64,000 nucleotides of DNA from Nonomuraea helvata (GCF_039535785.1 NZ_BAAAXV010000009.1:62001-126000), one strand, 5' to 3'. Counted from the stretch's first letter, positions 32,211 to 40,384 are shown. The notes: generated from the sequence alone by a model not told the origin. Numbers and translations are program-made.

Positions 32211-32660
32211 ATGAAAGCACGTATGAACAGCTCGGTGAGTCCCGACGTGATGACCGCGATCCAGCTGCTCAACAAGACGATCCACGCCGGCGGCGTCGAC
32301 CCTCTCGCGCTCGAGCTGGTCCACCTGCGGGCCAGCCAGATCAACGGCTGCAGCCCGTGCGTGTTCGCCGGGGTCGCGTCGGCCAAGAAGAGCGGGGAGA
32401 CCGACGAGCGGCTGCACAGCGTGGCCGCCTGGCGCGAGACGCCCTTCTTCACCGAGAAGGAGCGGGCGGCGCTCGCGCTGGCCGAGGCCGCCACCCGCAT
32501 CCAGGACGGCGCACCGGGCGTGACCGACGAGATCTGGGACGCCGCCGCCGCTCACTTCGACGAGAAGCAGCTGTCCGCGATCATCCTGAACATCGCGATG
32601 ACCAACTTCTTCAACCGAATCAACCACACGATCCGCGCGCAGGCCGGCATGACCTGGTGA
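32211..32660 (+). CDS. Carboxymuconolactone decarboxylase/AhpD-like protein
   Basis: 149 residues, all-helical. The core INGCSPCVFAG aligns with the CxxCxxxH peroxidase motif of AhpD-like proteins but has Gly where His is expected. The remainder (TEKERAALALAEAATRI, ILNIAMTNFFNRINHT) is typical. Relatives reduce peroxides or are of unknown function; they are members of the COE group controlled by ECF41 sigma factors. GGAG lies seven bases before ATG 32211. Confidence 0.88.
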   Translation: MKARMNSSVSPDVMTAIQLLNKTIHAGGVDPLALELVHLRASQINGCSPCVFAGVASAKKSGETDERLHSVAAWRETPFFTEKERAALALAEAATRIQDGAPGVTDEIWDAAAAHFDEKQLSAIILNIAMTNFFNRINHTIRAQAGMTW

Positions 32661-32752
32661 GCCGGGCGGGGCGTCATCCTCCCGGAGGCCGTGCGCCCGC
32701 ACCACGCGCAGATGTCAGGGCCCGGATACCGCGGTATCCGGGCCCTGCCGCG

Positions 32753-33358
32753 TCACCGGCGCGGCGCCTGCCACCGGGTGCCGAGCCGGCCGTGCCGCAT
32801 TCGGCCCACCAAGCGGACGTGCAGCGTCTCCGGTGTGCCGTCGCCCGCGTCCCTGCTGATCTCCGCCAGGCTGTGCCGTACCGACAGCTCGTTGGCGTTC
32901 ACCACCATGCCCGGCGCGAGGATCAACTCCACGTTGCCGCCGTTCACCCGCAGCTCGATGACCAGCTCGGGTGCGCTGCGCACCGCGCCGGTCAGGTCCA
33001 GCATCACGTCGCACCACACGGTGCGCAGCGCCAGCCGGTGCGGCAGCGTCCACCGGCCGTCACGGCGCACCGAGCCGTGCCGCTCCTTGATGGTGAGCAG
33101 TTCGGCGGCCGGCTCGGCCGGCGTCCCGGCGAACGGCAGCGTGAGTGCGCCGTCGCCGCCTGGCACCGCGACCAGATCGGTGACGAGCGGGGTCAGCGCG
33201 TCGACGGTGCGGGCGGCCAGCGCCGCGTCCAGCCGCTCGTCGAACTCGACCGGGTCGAGCCGGCCGTCGGCGACGCCGGCGCGCAGCAGTTCGATGGCCC
33301 GGTCGCGATCCGCATCGGACGCGCGCAGCGCGGGTGAGCTGGGCGGATCTGCCGGCAT
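32753..33358 (-). CDS. DUF1707-domain protein
   Basis: 201 residues from ATG 33358 preceded by GGAGGA. The N-terminal DUF1707 motif reads RASDADRDRAIELLRAGVADGRLDPVEFDERLDAALAARTVDAL in the usual position; the second half is a beta-rich domain of DUF2154-like type (GSVRRDGRWTLPHRLALRTVWCDVMLDL). No membrane helix, so a soluble member. The function of DUF1707 proteins is not established. It lies 75 bp downstream of the ABC permease on the same strand. Confidence 0.85.
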   Translation of the reverse strand: MPADPPSSPALRASDADRDRAIELLRAGVADGRLDPVEFDERLDAALAARTVDALTPLVTDLVAVPGGDGALTLPFAGTPAEPAAELLTIKERHGSVRRDGRWTLPHRLALRTVWCDVMLDLTGAVRSAPELVIELRVNGGNVELILAPGMVVNANELSVRHSLAEISRDAGDGTPETLHVRLVGRMRHGRLGTRWQAPRR

Positions 33359-33433
33359 CCGGCCTCCTCCGTGGCGAGGGGGTGGCACCGAGCCACCGAG
33401 ATTGCTGAGTGATCGGTCCAAGGAGACAGCCAC

Positions 33434-34195
33434 CTAGGCAATTCTGCGGCGGTAGGTGGCCATGGCGAAGATGTAGGTGACGATGAGGATGCCGACGCAC
33501 CAGGCCAGGGCGGTCCACAGGTCGGTGTCGACCGGCTGCTGGGTGAACAGGTCGCGGAGGGCGTTGACGATGGAGGTCACCGGCTGGTGCTCGGCGAAGA
33601 AGCGCACCGGGCCGGGCATGGTGGCGGTGGGCACGAAGGCCGAGCTGAGGAACGGCAGGAAGATGAGCGGGTAGGAGAACGCGCTGGCGCCTTCCACGGA
33701 TGTGGCTGACAGGCCGGGGATGACGGCGAGCCACGTCAACGCCAGGGTGAACAGGATCAGGACGCCCGCGACCGCCAGCCACGCCGGTACTCCCGCCCCG
33801 GAGCGGAAGCCCATGAGCAGGGCGACGAGCACGACGACCACGAGCGAGATCAGGTTGGCGACCAGCGAGGTCAGCACGTGCGCCCACAGCACGGACGAGC
33901 GCGCGATCGGCATGGACTGCAAGCGCTCGAAGATGCCGCTCTTCATGTCCAGGAAGAGCCGGAACGCGGTGTAGGAGATGCCCGAGGCGACCGTGATGAG
34001 CAGGATGCCGGGCAGCAGGTAGTTCACATACGAGTCCGCCTCTGTCTTGATCGCGCCGCCGAACACGTAGACGAACATCAGCATCATGGCGATCGGCATG
34101 ATCGTGGTCGTGATGATGGTGTCCGCGCTGCGGGTGATGTGGCGCAGGGATCGTCCCAGCAGGGCGGTGGTGTCGCCGAAGAAGTGCTTGCTCAT
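33434..34195 (-). CDS. ABC-2 type permease, daunorubicin-resistance (DrrB) class
   Basis: 253 residues with six membrane helices and the ABC-2 signature region MKSGIFERLQSMPIARSSVLWAHVLTSL between helices 2 and 3. It follows its ATPase gene by 12 bp, with AAAGGGGA as ribosome site. Exports hydrophobic drugs or lipids in characterised relatives; no biosynthetic cluster is nearby to name the substrate. Confidence 0.92.
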   Translation of the reverse strand: MSKHFFGDTTALLGRSLRHITRSADTIITTTIMPIAMMLMFVYVFGGAIKTEADSYVNYLLPGILLITVASGISYTAFRLFLDMKSGIFERLQSMPIARSSVLWAHVLTSLVANLISLVVVVLVALLMGFRSGAGVPAWLAVAGVLILFTLALTWLAVIPGLSATSVEGASAFSYPLIFLPFLSSAFVPTATMPGPVRFFAEHQPVTSIVNALRDLFTQQPVDTDLWTALAWCVGILIVTYIFAMATYRRRIA

Positions 34196-34207
34196 CGGTG
34201 TTCCCCT

Positions 34208-34990
34208 TTACGCGTCCGTGCCGGCGTTGTCGCCGACGAGGGTGAGGAAGACGTCCTCGAGGGTCGGCTGCTTTTCGACGTATTCGACCTTGGCGGGCGG
34301 GAGCAGTTGTTTGAGCTCGGCCAGGGTGCCGTTGACGATGATGCGGCCGTGATGGAGGATCGCGATCCGGTCGGCGAGGTGTTCGGCCTCGTCCAGGTAC
34401 TGCGTGGTGAGCAGCACCGTCGTGCCCCGGCCGGCGAGTTCCTTGACGGCCTGCCACACTTCGATGCGCGCCTGGGGGTCGAGCCCGGTCGTCGGCTCGT
34501 CCAGGAAGATGACCGGCGGGTCGCCGATGAGGCTCATCGCGATGTCGAGGCGGCGGCGCATGCCACCTGAATACGTCGACACCTTCCGCGCGCCGGCGTC
34601 GGTGAGGGAGAAACGTCTCAGCAGGTCGTCGGCGATCCGGCCGGGGTTCTTGAGGTGTCGTAACCGGGCGACCAGCACGAGGTTCTCCCGCCCGCTGAGG
34701 ATCTCGTCCACGGCGGCGAACTGTCCGGTGAGGCTGATGGACTCGCGTACGTCCGCCGGTTGCGTGGCGACGTCGAAGCCGTTGACCCCGGCCGTGCCCG
34801 CGTCGGCCTTGAGCAGCGTGGACAGGATTCTCACGACCGTGGTCTTGCCCGCCCCGTTCGAGCCGAGCAGCGCGAAGATGCTGCCCCGCGCCACCTCGAA
34901 ATCCACGCCGCGCAGCACCCGCAGTTCCTTGTACGACTTCTCCAGGCCCTGCACATGGATCACAGGTCCTTGGACCTTGTCAGCTGTCAT
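34208..34990 (-). CDS. ABC transporter ATPase, daunorubicin-resistance (DrrA) class
   Basis: 260 residues: Walker A GSNGAGKT, Q-loop SLTGQFAAVDE, signature YSGGMRRRLDIAMSL, Walker B VIFLDEPTTGLDP and H-loop as TTQYLDEAEHLADR (Gln at the His position, as usual in DrrA-type). The C-terminal extension KVEYVEKQPTLEDVFLTLVG is typical of this class. Pairs with the permease downstream. The ATG overlaps the stop of a short upstream frame within the degenerate region 34991-35428. Confidence 0.93.
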   Translation of the reverse strand: MTADKVQGPVIHVQGLEKSYKELRVLRGVDFEVARGSIFALLGSNGAGKTTVVRILSTLLKADAGTAGVNGFDVATQPADVRESISLTGQFAAVDEILSGRENLVLVARLRHLKNPGRIADDLLRRFSLTDAGARKVSTYSGGMRRRLDIAMSLIGDPPVIFLDEPTTGLDPQARIEVWQAVKELAGRGTTVLLTTQYLDEAEHLADRIAILHHGRIIVNGTLAELKQLLPPAKVEYVEKQPTLEDVFLTLVGDNAGTDA

Positions 34991-35428
34991 TCAGATATCC
35001 GTTCTCTGTTTCGTCGCAGCTTGTTGCCAATGACGCGATCGAAGGCGTCATTGATGGCGCGATGGGTGGCGTTGCGACAGGTCGCGGGGAGCCGCTGCGT
35101 GCGTGCCTTGTGCGGCCGACAGCGCCGCTTCGGCATGGTGAGCGCGCCGTGCGCGTGGTCGACGACGATGTCGCCCCCGGTTGAGTTCATCCGCAGGCCG
35201 TCGATGGCCTCGCCGATTCGGGGGGTGTCCGCCGGAGTTCTTGATGACCCCGCAGGCGCCGAGCGCGCGGGCGTGGACCTCCGCTGCCGGTGGGGGAGGT
35301 CGACCGGGCCGCGCCGATGCGCGGCTGAAGTTCAGATTGGCAGTTCAACCGTGCACTGCTGTAGCGGGGCGCGGCCTCGGAGGGGGTGTTCCAGCACCCT
35401 CCCGAGGGCCCGTCCAACCGGACGGCGC
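34991..35428. other. 438-bp region without a confident gene; possible decayed gene
   Basis: On the minus strand the reading IGEAIDGLR-MNSTGGDIVVDHAHG (about 35150-35215) has protein-like composition and ends in an ATGA overlap with the ABC ATPase start. A few codons upstream, across a run of six Cs, a different frame carries ACGVIKNSGG. This looks like a short remnant broken by a frameshift, but I recognise no family. The remainder shows no ribosome site or domain. Confidence 0.35.
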
Positions 35429-35854
35429 CTACTCGCAGAAGACCCGCAAGTGGCCGTCGGACATCTCCATCTCCACGATCGTCTCGTCGAGGTGGTCCAC
35501 GAGCGCCTCGAGCTGTTCGGGCTTGAGCCGCGTCAGGTCGAACGGCACGCCCGACTTGCTCAGCTCGGCGTTGGCGCGCTCCAGGGCCTGCGGCGGGATC
35601 AGGGCCGCCAGCTGTACGCCCGCCCGCAGCAGTTGCAGTGGCGCCCGCACGTTGAGCCGCCCCGACTGGCCGTCCTCCTCGAGGAACTCCATCACCACCC
35701 GCAGGTACTTCGCCCTGCCTTTCGGCCGGACGGCGGGACTGGCCGCCGTCGGCGGCTGGGCTCGTTCGAGTGCGGTGATGAGCCGCTCCGCCTCCTCTAC
35801 GGTGATCTTGCCCTCGGCCAGCATGCCGAGGACGTCCTTACGCTGTTCGTTCAT
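35429..35854 (-). CDS. SHOCT-like/DUF2089-associated protein
   Basis: 141 residues. The N-terminus RKDVLGMLAEGKITVEEAERLI matches the SHOCT-like helical hairpin found in YvlB-type proteins; the middle has FLEEDGQSGRLNVRAPLQLLRAGVQL and an acidic C-terminus. No membrane helix. It is the third gene of a minus-strand operon after the DUF2089 regulator and a small membrane protein, an association common for envelope-stress-type operons. Function unknown. Confidence 0.8.
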   Translation of the reverse strand: MNEQRKDVLGMLAEGKITVEEAERLITALERAQPPTAASPAVRPKGRAKYLRVVMEFLEEDGQSGRLNVRAPLQLLRAGVQLAALIPPQALERANAELSKSGVPFDLTRLKPEQLEALVDHLDETIVEMEMSDGHLRVFCE

Positions 35855-35865
35855 CGCAACCTCTC

Positions 35866-36126
35866 CTATCGGATGGCTACGAGCACAGCCGTACGGCTGA
35901 ACTCGACGTCGAACCGGGTGCCGGGCAACGCCGAGACGATGCGCCAGCCGGTGCCGAGTGCCCGCATCACGTCGATGCGGTACACGTGGCAGGCCACGGC
36001 GCCCCCCAGGACGGCCAGGACCAGGACCGGCGAAAGCACGAGCACTACCGGGAGCACTGGAACCCAGATCCGGATGCGACGACGGTCCGGGCGTTTGACC
36101 CCTACGGTCACCAACTGCGGCATCAT
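35866..36126 (-). CDS. Small membrane protein of the DUF2089 operon
   Basis: 86 residues from ATG 36126, which overlaps the upstream TGA (ATGA). A basic N-terminus (VKRPDRRRIRIW), one long hydrophobic helix (VPVLPVVLVLSPVLVLAVLGGAVA) and a polar tail. Translational coupling to the DUF2089 gene upstream and an 11-bp gap to the SHOCT-like gene downstream argue for one functional unit. No known family. Confidence 0.75.
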   Translation of the reverse strand: MMPQLVTVGVKRPDRRRIRIWVPVLPVVLVLSPVLVLAVLGGAVACHVYRIDVMRALGTGWRIVSALPGTRFDVEFSRTAVLVAIR

Positions 36127-36500
36127 GTGGGCCCCTCCAGCTCGGACAGGGCCTGCTGCGCGCTGATCTCGCCGCGGCGCAGCCGATCGATGACGTCGGC
36201 CGGCGGCGGCGCCGGATCCGTCTCGACGAAGTCGAGCATCTCCGCGATCCGGTTGAGCCGTGACTTGATCGTCGGGTAGCTCACCCCGAAGATCCGTTCC
36301 ATCTGCTTGATGGAACCGTGGCACCGCACGAACGCCGTGACGAAGACCTGATCCTCGACGCTGAGCTGAGCCAGTTGCGGCAGCTCGAACTCACCCTCGA
36401 TCGCGACGCCGGCGCCCGCCAGGCGCACCCGCTCGACGACGAACGGCCGGCCCCGGGTCAGGTTCGTGAGCTCCTGCCATTCCATCGCCTGTTCTGTCAT
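36123..36500 (-). CDS. DUF2089-family transcriptional regulator
   Basis: 125 residues. The DUF2089 core LPQLAQLSVEDQVFVTAFVRCHGSIKQMERIFGVSYPTIKSRLNRIAEML contains an HTH (residues about 60-85) in which the recognition helix is SYPTIKSRL; the C-terminus IDRLRRGEISAQQALSELEG is a SHOCT-like tail. The zinc ribbon seen at the N-terminus of many members is absent. First gene of the operon; very likely autoregulatory from the promoter at 36508-36536, which places the transcript start at the ATG. Confidence 0.88.
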   Translation of the reverse strand: MTEQAMEWQELTNLTRGRPFVVERVRLAGAGVAIEGEFELPQLAQLSVEDQVFVTAFVRCHGSIKQMERIFGVSYPTIKSRLNRIAEMLDFVETDPAPPPADVIDRLRRGEISAQQALSELEGPT

Positions 36501-36507
36501 ATCTAAA

Positions 36508-36536
36508 GTTATACCCAGGACATCCTAAACTTTCAA
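36508..36536 (-). promoter_or_regulatory. Strong sigma70-like promoter of the DUF2089 operon, leaderless
   Basis: On the minus strand TTGAAA (36536-36531), a 17-bp spacer and TATAAC (36513-36508) are near-consensus, unusual in this GC-rich window. The start would fall at about 36501, one base from the ATG at 36500. The spacer carries AGGA-TG-TCCT, a possible repressor site. Confidence 0.7.
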
Positions 36537-36587
36537 GAAGTTGATCTTAATTTTCTTAAGAAGAGATGCCCATCGGGCTCGTGCTCG

Positions 36588-37202
36588 TCATTCCGGGGTG
36601 AGCCGCAGCACCGCGGATTCGCCGTTGACCGCCACTGCCGTGATGCTCAGGCCGTTCTCGGTGGCGGTGCTGTCGGCGGCCAGGACGAGCCTGAACCTGC
36701 CGTCCGAGCTGGAGGAGTTGCAGCTCACTCCGGTGCAGAATCCGCGTTGCGAGTATCCGAGATAGCGCCCGACGACGGTGACGGTGTCGAAGCCGACCGA
36801 CTGCACCCGTACCGAGGCGACCCGGAGGCGGCGTGGCACCGGAAGCCTCGCCGCCGCGCCGACACGCACCTCGCAGCGGCCGTCGACGCAGGCGGAGAGG
36901 TCGGTGCCGTCCGCGGCTGCCGGCAGGCCGGACGAACCCGGGGTCCCGCTCCGTGTCGAGGTGTCCGGGGTGGCGTCGTCCTGGGCGTCGTCGTCGGCGG
37001 CCGCGGGCGGAGCGGACGAGCTCGGAGAGCCGCTCTGCGTCAAGGCGTCCGGCGAGGTGTCGCCACCGGACGCGCACCCGGCCAGGGCCAGCATTCCACC
37101 TGCTACCACCGCCGCCACCGCCGCGATCAGCCGGTGCGGCACGCCGATGCCGTACGGGATGCCGCGCTTCCGCTCGCCGGGAGTCGTTCCTGCCTTGTCC
37201 AT
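36588..37202 (-). CDS. Predicted lipoprotein
   Basis: 204 residues from ATG 37202 (GAGGAG nine bases upstream; GTG 37226 is an alternative). A basic leader, hydrophobic helix and lipobox LALAGC (lipidated Cys about residue 43) are followed by a Ser/Pro/Asp-rich linker and a beta-rich domain with four cysteines (SACVDGRCEVRV; GFCTGVSCNSS), likely two disulfides. It would be anchored outside the membrane. Similar to uncharacterised actinobacterial lipoproteins; no function assigned. Confidence 0.8.
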   Translation of the reverse strand: MDKAGTTPGERKRGIPYGIGVPHRLIAAVAAVVAGGMLALAGCASGGDTSPDALTQSGSPSSSAPPAAADDDAQDDATPDTSTRSGTPGSSGLPAAADGTDLSACVDGRCEVRVGAAARLPVPRRLRVASVRVQSVGFDTVTVVGRYLGYSQRGFCTGVSCNSSSSDGRFRLVLAADSTATENGLSITAVAVNGESAVLRLTPE

Positions 37203-37385
37203 GTGCCTGCGCTCCTCGTCTGCCACCCGTAACTTAGAGTAACAAAACAGACACGCATAGTGCAGGGTGGGGTGGCCTGCTCAGTGGCGGCTCGCACGCG
37301 CCGATGCCCATGGTCGCCCTGAGGCGTCGGGACCGGTCCCGATCGGGGGTGCTGCGGCAATCGGCTGGTCATGCAGCCAGTGTGA

Positions 37386-38582
37386 TCACCAGGTGACCGG
37401 GAGCCGGTTGACGCCGTAGAGCGTGGCTCGCGGTCGCAGCGGCACCTGCTCGGGCGGCACGGCCAGGCGCAGGCCGGGGAAGCGGCGCAGCAGGGCCGGG
37501 TACGCGACCCGCAGTTCGACGCGGGCCAGCTGCTGGCCGAGGCACTGGTGGATGCCGTGGCCGAAGGCCAGGTGGCCGCCGCCGTCCCGGGTGAGGTCCA
37601 GACGGTCGGGGTCGGCGAAGCGGTCGGGGTCGCGGTGGACGACCGGCAGGGAGATCGTCACGGTCTCGCCCGCGCGGATGGTGTGGCCGGACATCGGCAC
37701 GTCGTCCGTGGCGACGCGGATGGGGCCGATGTGGGCGATCGTGAGATAGCGCAGCAGCTCCTCGACCGCCCGGTCGGCGAGAGCCGGGTCCTCCCGGAGG
37801 AGGGCGGCCTGTGCGGGGTTCTGGAGGAGCAGGAAGGAGCCCAGGCCCAGCATGTTCGCGGTGGTGTCGTGGCCGGCGACCAGCAGGAACGTGCCGACGC
37901 CGGCCAGTTCGGCGTCGGTGAGCTCGCCGCCCGCGACCAGCCCGCCCAGCACATCGTCGGCCGGTTCCGCGTGCTTGCGCCCGACCAGTTCGGCGAGGTA
38001 GCCCATGACGCGCCCGACGGCGGCGGCCCGCTCCCCGGCGGTGCGCTCGAGGTCCACCATGGTGTCGGCGTCTTCCAGGAACCGGTCCCGATCGCCGTAC
38101 GGCACCCCGAGCAGCTCGCAGATGACCATGGACGGGATGGGCCGCGCGAAGGCCGCCACGAGGTCGACCGGCGGGCCGGTGCGGGCCATCTCGTCCAGCC
38201 GCGCCTCGACGATCTCGATGATGCGCGGTTCGAGCGCCTGCATGCGCCGAGTGGTGAACTGGCCGGTGAGGAGCTTGCGGAAGCGGGCGTGCTCGGGATC
38301 GTCCAGCGCCAGGAAGAACCCTGGCGGCAGCACCGCTTCCGGTGCCTTCGCCACCGCCAGCTCGGCGATGGGCGGGCTGAAGCCGGAGTCGAAGCTGTTG
38401 CTGAAGCGGGGGTCGTCCAGCACCGTACGGGCTTCGGCGTAGCCGGTGACGAGCCAGCCGGGGCGGCCGTCGGCGTAGGTCATGCGGTGCAGCGGACCCT
38501 GGTCGCGTATCGGTCGCAGCGCGGCGGGCGGGTCGAAGGGATGGGGCCGGTCGGTCGGCAGGCCCGGCAGGGGCTCGGTCAT
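37386..38582 (-). CDS. Cytochrome P450
   Basis: 398 residues from ATG 38582 with GGAGA six bases upstream; the open frame further upstream is the promoter region. Haem-binding motif FGHGIHQCLGQQLAR with Cys347, I-helix LLVAGHDTTANM, ExxR in EELLRYL. Length and sequence type fit bacterial class I P450s of CYP105/107-like style. No ferredoxin or reductase gene is adjacent, so redox partners are encoded elsewhere. Divergent TetR regulator at 38678 is the probable repressor; substrate unknown. Confidence 0.95.
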   Translation of the reverse strand: MTEPLPGLPTDRPHPFDPPAALRPIRDQGPLHRMTYADGRPGWLVTGYAEARTVLDDPRFSNSFDSGFSPPIAELAVAKAPEAVLPPGFFLALDDPEHARFRKLLTGQFTTRRMQALEPRIIEIVEARLDEMARTGPPVDLVAAFARPIPSMVICELLGVPYGDRDRFLEDADTMVDLERTAGERAAAVGRVMGYLAELVGRKHAEPADDVLGGLVAGGELTDAELAGVGTFLLVAGHDTTANMLGLGSFLLLQNPAQAALLREDPALADRAVEELLRYLTIAHIGPIRVATDDVPMSGHTIRAGETVTISLPVVHRDPDRFADPDRLDLTRDGGGHLAFGHGIHQCLGQQLARVELRVAYPALLRRFPGLRLAVPPEQVPLRPRATLYGVNRLPVTW

Positions 38583-38623
38583 GGTTCTCTCCATGGTGGA
38601 CGTGATATCGAGAAAACCGCAGA

Positions 38624-38652
38624 CTCTGAAGAATTGCAAGCTCTGAAGAATT
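38624..38652. promoter_or_regulatory. Direct repeats in the P450/tetR promoter region
   Basis: CTCTGAAGAATT occurs twice (38624-38635 and 38641-38652), 17 bp apart, in an otherwise AT-richer 95-bp divergent gap. TGAAGAATT...AAGAATTTCA also gives partial dyad symmetry. Likely binding site of the adjacent TetR protein. Confidence 0.6.
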
Positions 38653-38677
38653 TCATGGTCTGTGCTAAACTCCCGGC

Positions 38678-39292
38678 ATGTCTGCTGAAGTGGGACTTCG
38701 CGAGCGCAAGAAGGTGCGGACACGCCGTGCGTTGGTGGAGGCGGCGATTCGGCTGTTCGACGAGAAGGGATTCGAGCGGACCACGGTCGACGAGATCGCC
38801 GCCGCGGTCGAGGTGTCGGCCCGGACCTTCTTCACGTACTTCGGCAGCAAGGAGGACGTGCTCTTCCTGCAGGCGGAGGACCGGGTCGAGCAGCTCATCG
38901 AGGCGCTGGCCGATCGCAGGCCCGACGAGCCGCTGGGCGAGTTGCTGCCACGGCTCTTCGATCTGCTCGTGCAGGGATTCGCCGACGACGACGAGCTGGA
39001 CATCGCGTTGTCCACGGCGCGCGCCCGGCTACTCTTCTCCGAGCCCGCCCTGCGGGCGCGGGGGATGTCGCTGATGTTCGACCGGCAGCCGCGCTTCGCC
39101 GAGGCATTGCACCGGGCCTACCCCGACCAGCTCGACCTGATCTCGGCGGCCGCCGTGGTCGGCGGCTTCTGGGGCGCCACAGGCGTGGCCGGTCTCGTCG
39201 CCCAAGAGCGCGGCGACTCTCCCGAGGAGATCCTGGCGGCGGGCCGGCGGGCCGTCGAGGTCATCGTGCGTGGGGTGGACCCGACCGGATGA
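38678..39292 (+). CDS. TetR-family transcriptional regulator
   Basis: 204 residues. HTH FERTTVDEIAAAVEVSARTFFTYFGSKEDVLF (about 31-62) is the ScbR/acyl-type variant with TFFTYF. The ligand domain includes a long acidic helix and GGFWGATGVAGLVAQE near the end. Divergent from the cytochrome P450 gene across two direct repeats, so probably its repressor and autoregulated. Confidence 0.92.
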   Translation: MSAEVGLRERKKVRTRRALVEAAIRLFDEKGFERTTVDEIAAAVEVSARTFFTYFGSKEDVLFLQAEDRVEQLIEALADRRPDEPLGELLPRLFDLLVQGFADDDELDIALSTARARLLFSEPALRARGMSLMFDRQPRFAEALHRAYPDQLDLISAAAVVGGFWGATGVAGLVAQERGDSPEEILAAGRRAVEVIVRGVDPTG

Positions 39293-39307
39293 GGTCGTGA
39301 ACGGCGG

Positions 39308-39898
39308 TCAGACCCGGCCCATGTCCGTGCTCGGCTCCGGGAGCGCGGACGGACCGGGCGAGGCGCCGTAATCGATCAGGCGCAGCAGGCGGTCGGCCTG
39401 CACGCCGTCCAAGGCGGCCAGGGCGATGCCTTTGACCAGGGTCAGCAGATCGCGCACGTCGAGGTCGGCGCCGGCGGCGCCCGCCTGTTTCGCCGCGTCC
39501 AGCAGGGCCGAGGCGGTGGCGAGCATGGAGGCGTGCCACTCCGCCACCAGCGCGGAGCAGCTCTGGTCGTCGGTGACCGACAGGGCCAGGTCGCGTTTCG
39601 TGGTGACGTGGTCCATGAAGAGCCGCAGCCATTCGTGGAGCGCCTCGCCGGGTGACCCGGTGGTCAGCAGGGTCTGGCCGCTCGTGCACAGGTGGGCGAC
39701 CTCGTCGGCGTAGACGGCGACCAGCAGGTCCGTACGGGTGGGGAAATGCCGGTACATGGTGGCGTTGCCGACCCCGGCGCGGCGGGCCACGTCGTCGAGC
39801 GGCGCGTCGGTGCCGCGTTCGGCGAAGACCTGCGCGGCCGCGGCCAGCAGCTGGTCGTAGTTGCGCTGCGCATCCGCCCGGCGAGGACGTGGTCCCAT
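39308..39898 (-). CDS. TetR-family transcriptional regulator
   Basis: 196 residues. HTH APLDDVARRAGVGNATMYRHFPTRTDLL (about 31-58) is textbook TetR. The ligand-binding half has LSVTDDQSCSALVAEWHASM and LVKGIALAALDGVQADRLLRLID, the common actinobacterial TetR_C type. Divergent from the SnoaL-like gene over a pair of palindromic operators at 39912-39971. Confidence 0.93.
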   Translation of the reverse strand: MGPRPRRADAQRNYDQLLAAAAQVFAERGTDAPLDDVARRAGVGNATMYRHFPTRTDLLVAVYADEVAHLCTSGQTLLTTGSPGEALHEWLRLFMDHVTTKRDLALSVTDDQSCSALVAEWHASMLATASALLDAAKQAGAAGADLDVRDLLTLVKGIALAALDGVQADRLLRLIDYGASPGPSALPEPSTDMGRV

Positions 39899-39911
39899 CT
39901 GTCTCCCTTGC

Positions 39912-39971
39912 TAAGTGGGGAACTCCCCATCTACTCTAGTCGACAGAAGGAAACGGGGACTTCCCCACTTA
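39912..39971. promoter_or_regulatory. Paired TetR operators before the SnoaL-like gene
   Basis: TAAGTGGGGAACTCCCC (39912-39928) and GGGGACTTCCCCACTTA (39955-39971) are inverted copies with one difference. Each contains its own dyad, GGGGA-NN-TCCCC. The right copy ends 17 bp before the SnoaL ATG and the left copy 13 bp before the TetR start. Confidence 0.8.
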
Positions 39972-39988
39972 AGCGGCGGGAGAACGGC

Positions 39989-40384
39989 ATGACGACGGCC
40001 GGGGACGTACATCGGCGCATCATCGAGCTCTACAAGGCTGGGCGGTGGGAGGAGGGGCTGGCGTTCATCGACCCCGACGTGGTCGACCACCGGGGCGGGA
40101 CGGACGGCGACCACCACGGGCTGGCTGCCTGGAAGGACAAGTGGGAGCGGGCCTTCTCCGGGGGGACGGGCTTTCACGACATGTCCGTCACAGTGGAGCA
40201 GAACATCTCGACCGACGACCTGTCGGCGAACGTCTACCTCAGCAGCGGCACCCACACGGCCTCGGGCCGCCGGTACGAGGTGCGGGGCATCGACATGATC
40301 CGCGTACGGGACGGAAGGATCGTCGAGCACTGGGCCATCAGGGACGCGGTGGCCATGCGCCACCAGCTCGGCCTGGATCAGTAG
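39989..40384 (+). CDS. SnoaL-like (NTF2-fold) protein
   Basis: 131 residues from ATG 39989 with GGGAGA before it. SnoaL pattern: RRIIELYKAGRWEEGLAFIDPDVVDHRGG, GLAAWKDKWERAF, RGIDMIRVRDGRIVEHWAIRD. Family members range from polyketide cyclases to ester- or epoxide-processing enzymes and small-molecule binders; the active residues do not single out a reaction. Controlled with the divergent TetR. Overlaps the 58-residue convergent gene by 7 bp. Confidence 0.85.
   Translation: MTTAGDVHRRIIELYKAGRWEEGLAFIDPDVVDHRGGTDGDHHGLAAWKDKWERAFSGGTGFHDMSVTVEQNISTDDLSANVYLSSGTHTASGRRYEVRGIDMIRVRDGRIVEHWAIRDAVAMRHQLGLDQ

Noticed and set aside
34987..35190. 67-residue minus-strand frame before the ABC ATPase as an intact gene
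   Set aside because: No ribosome site and no family; treated as part of a possible remnant.
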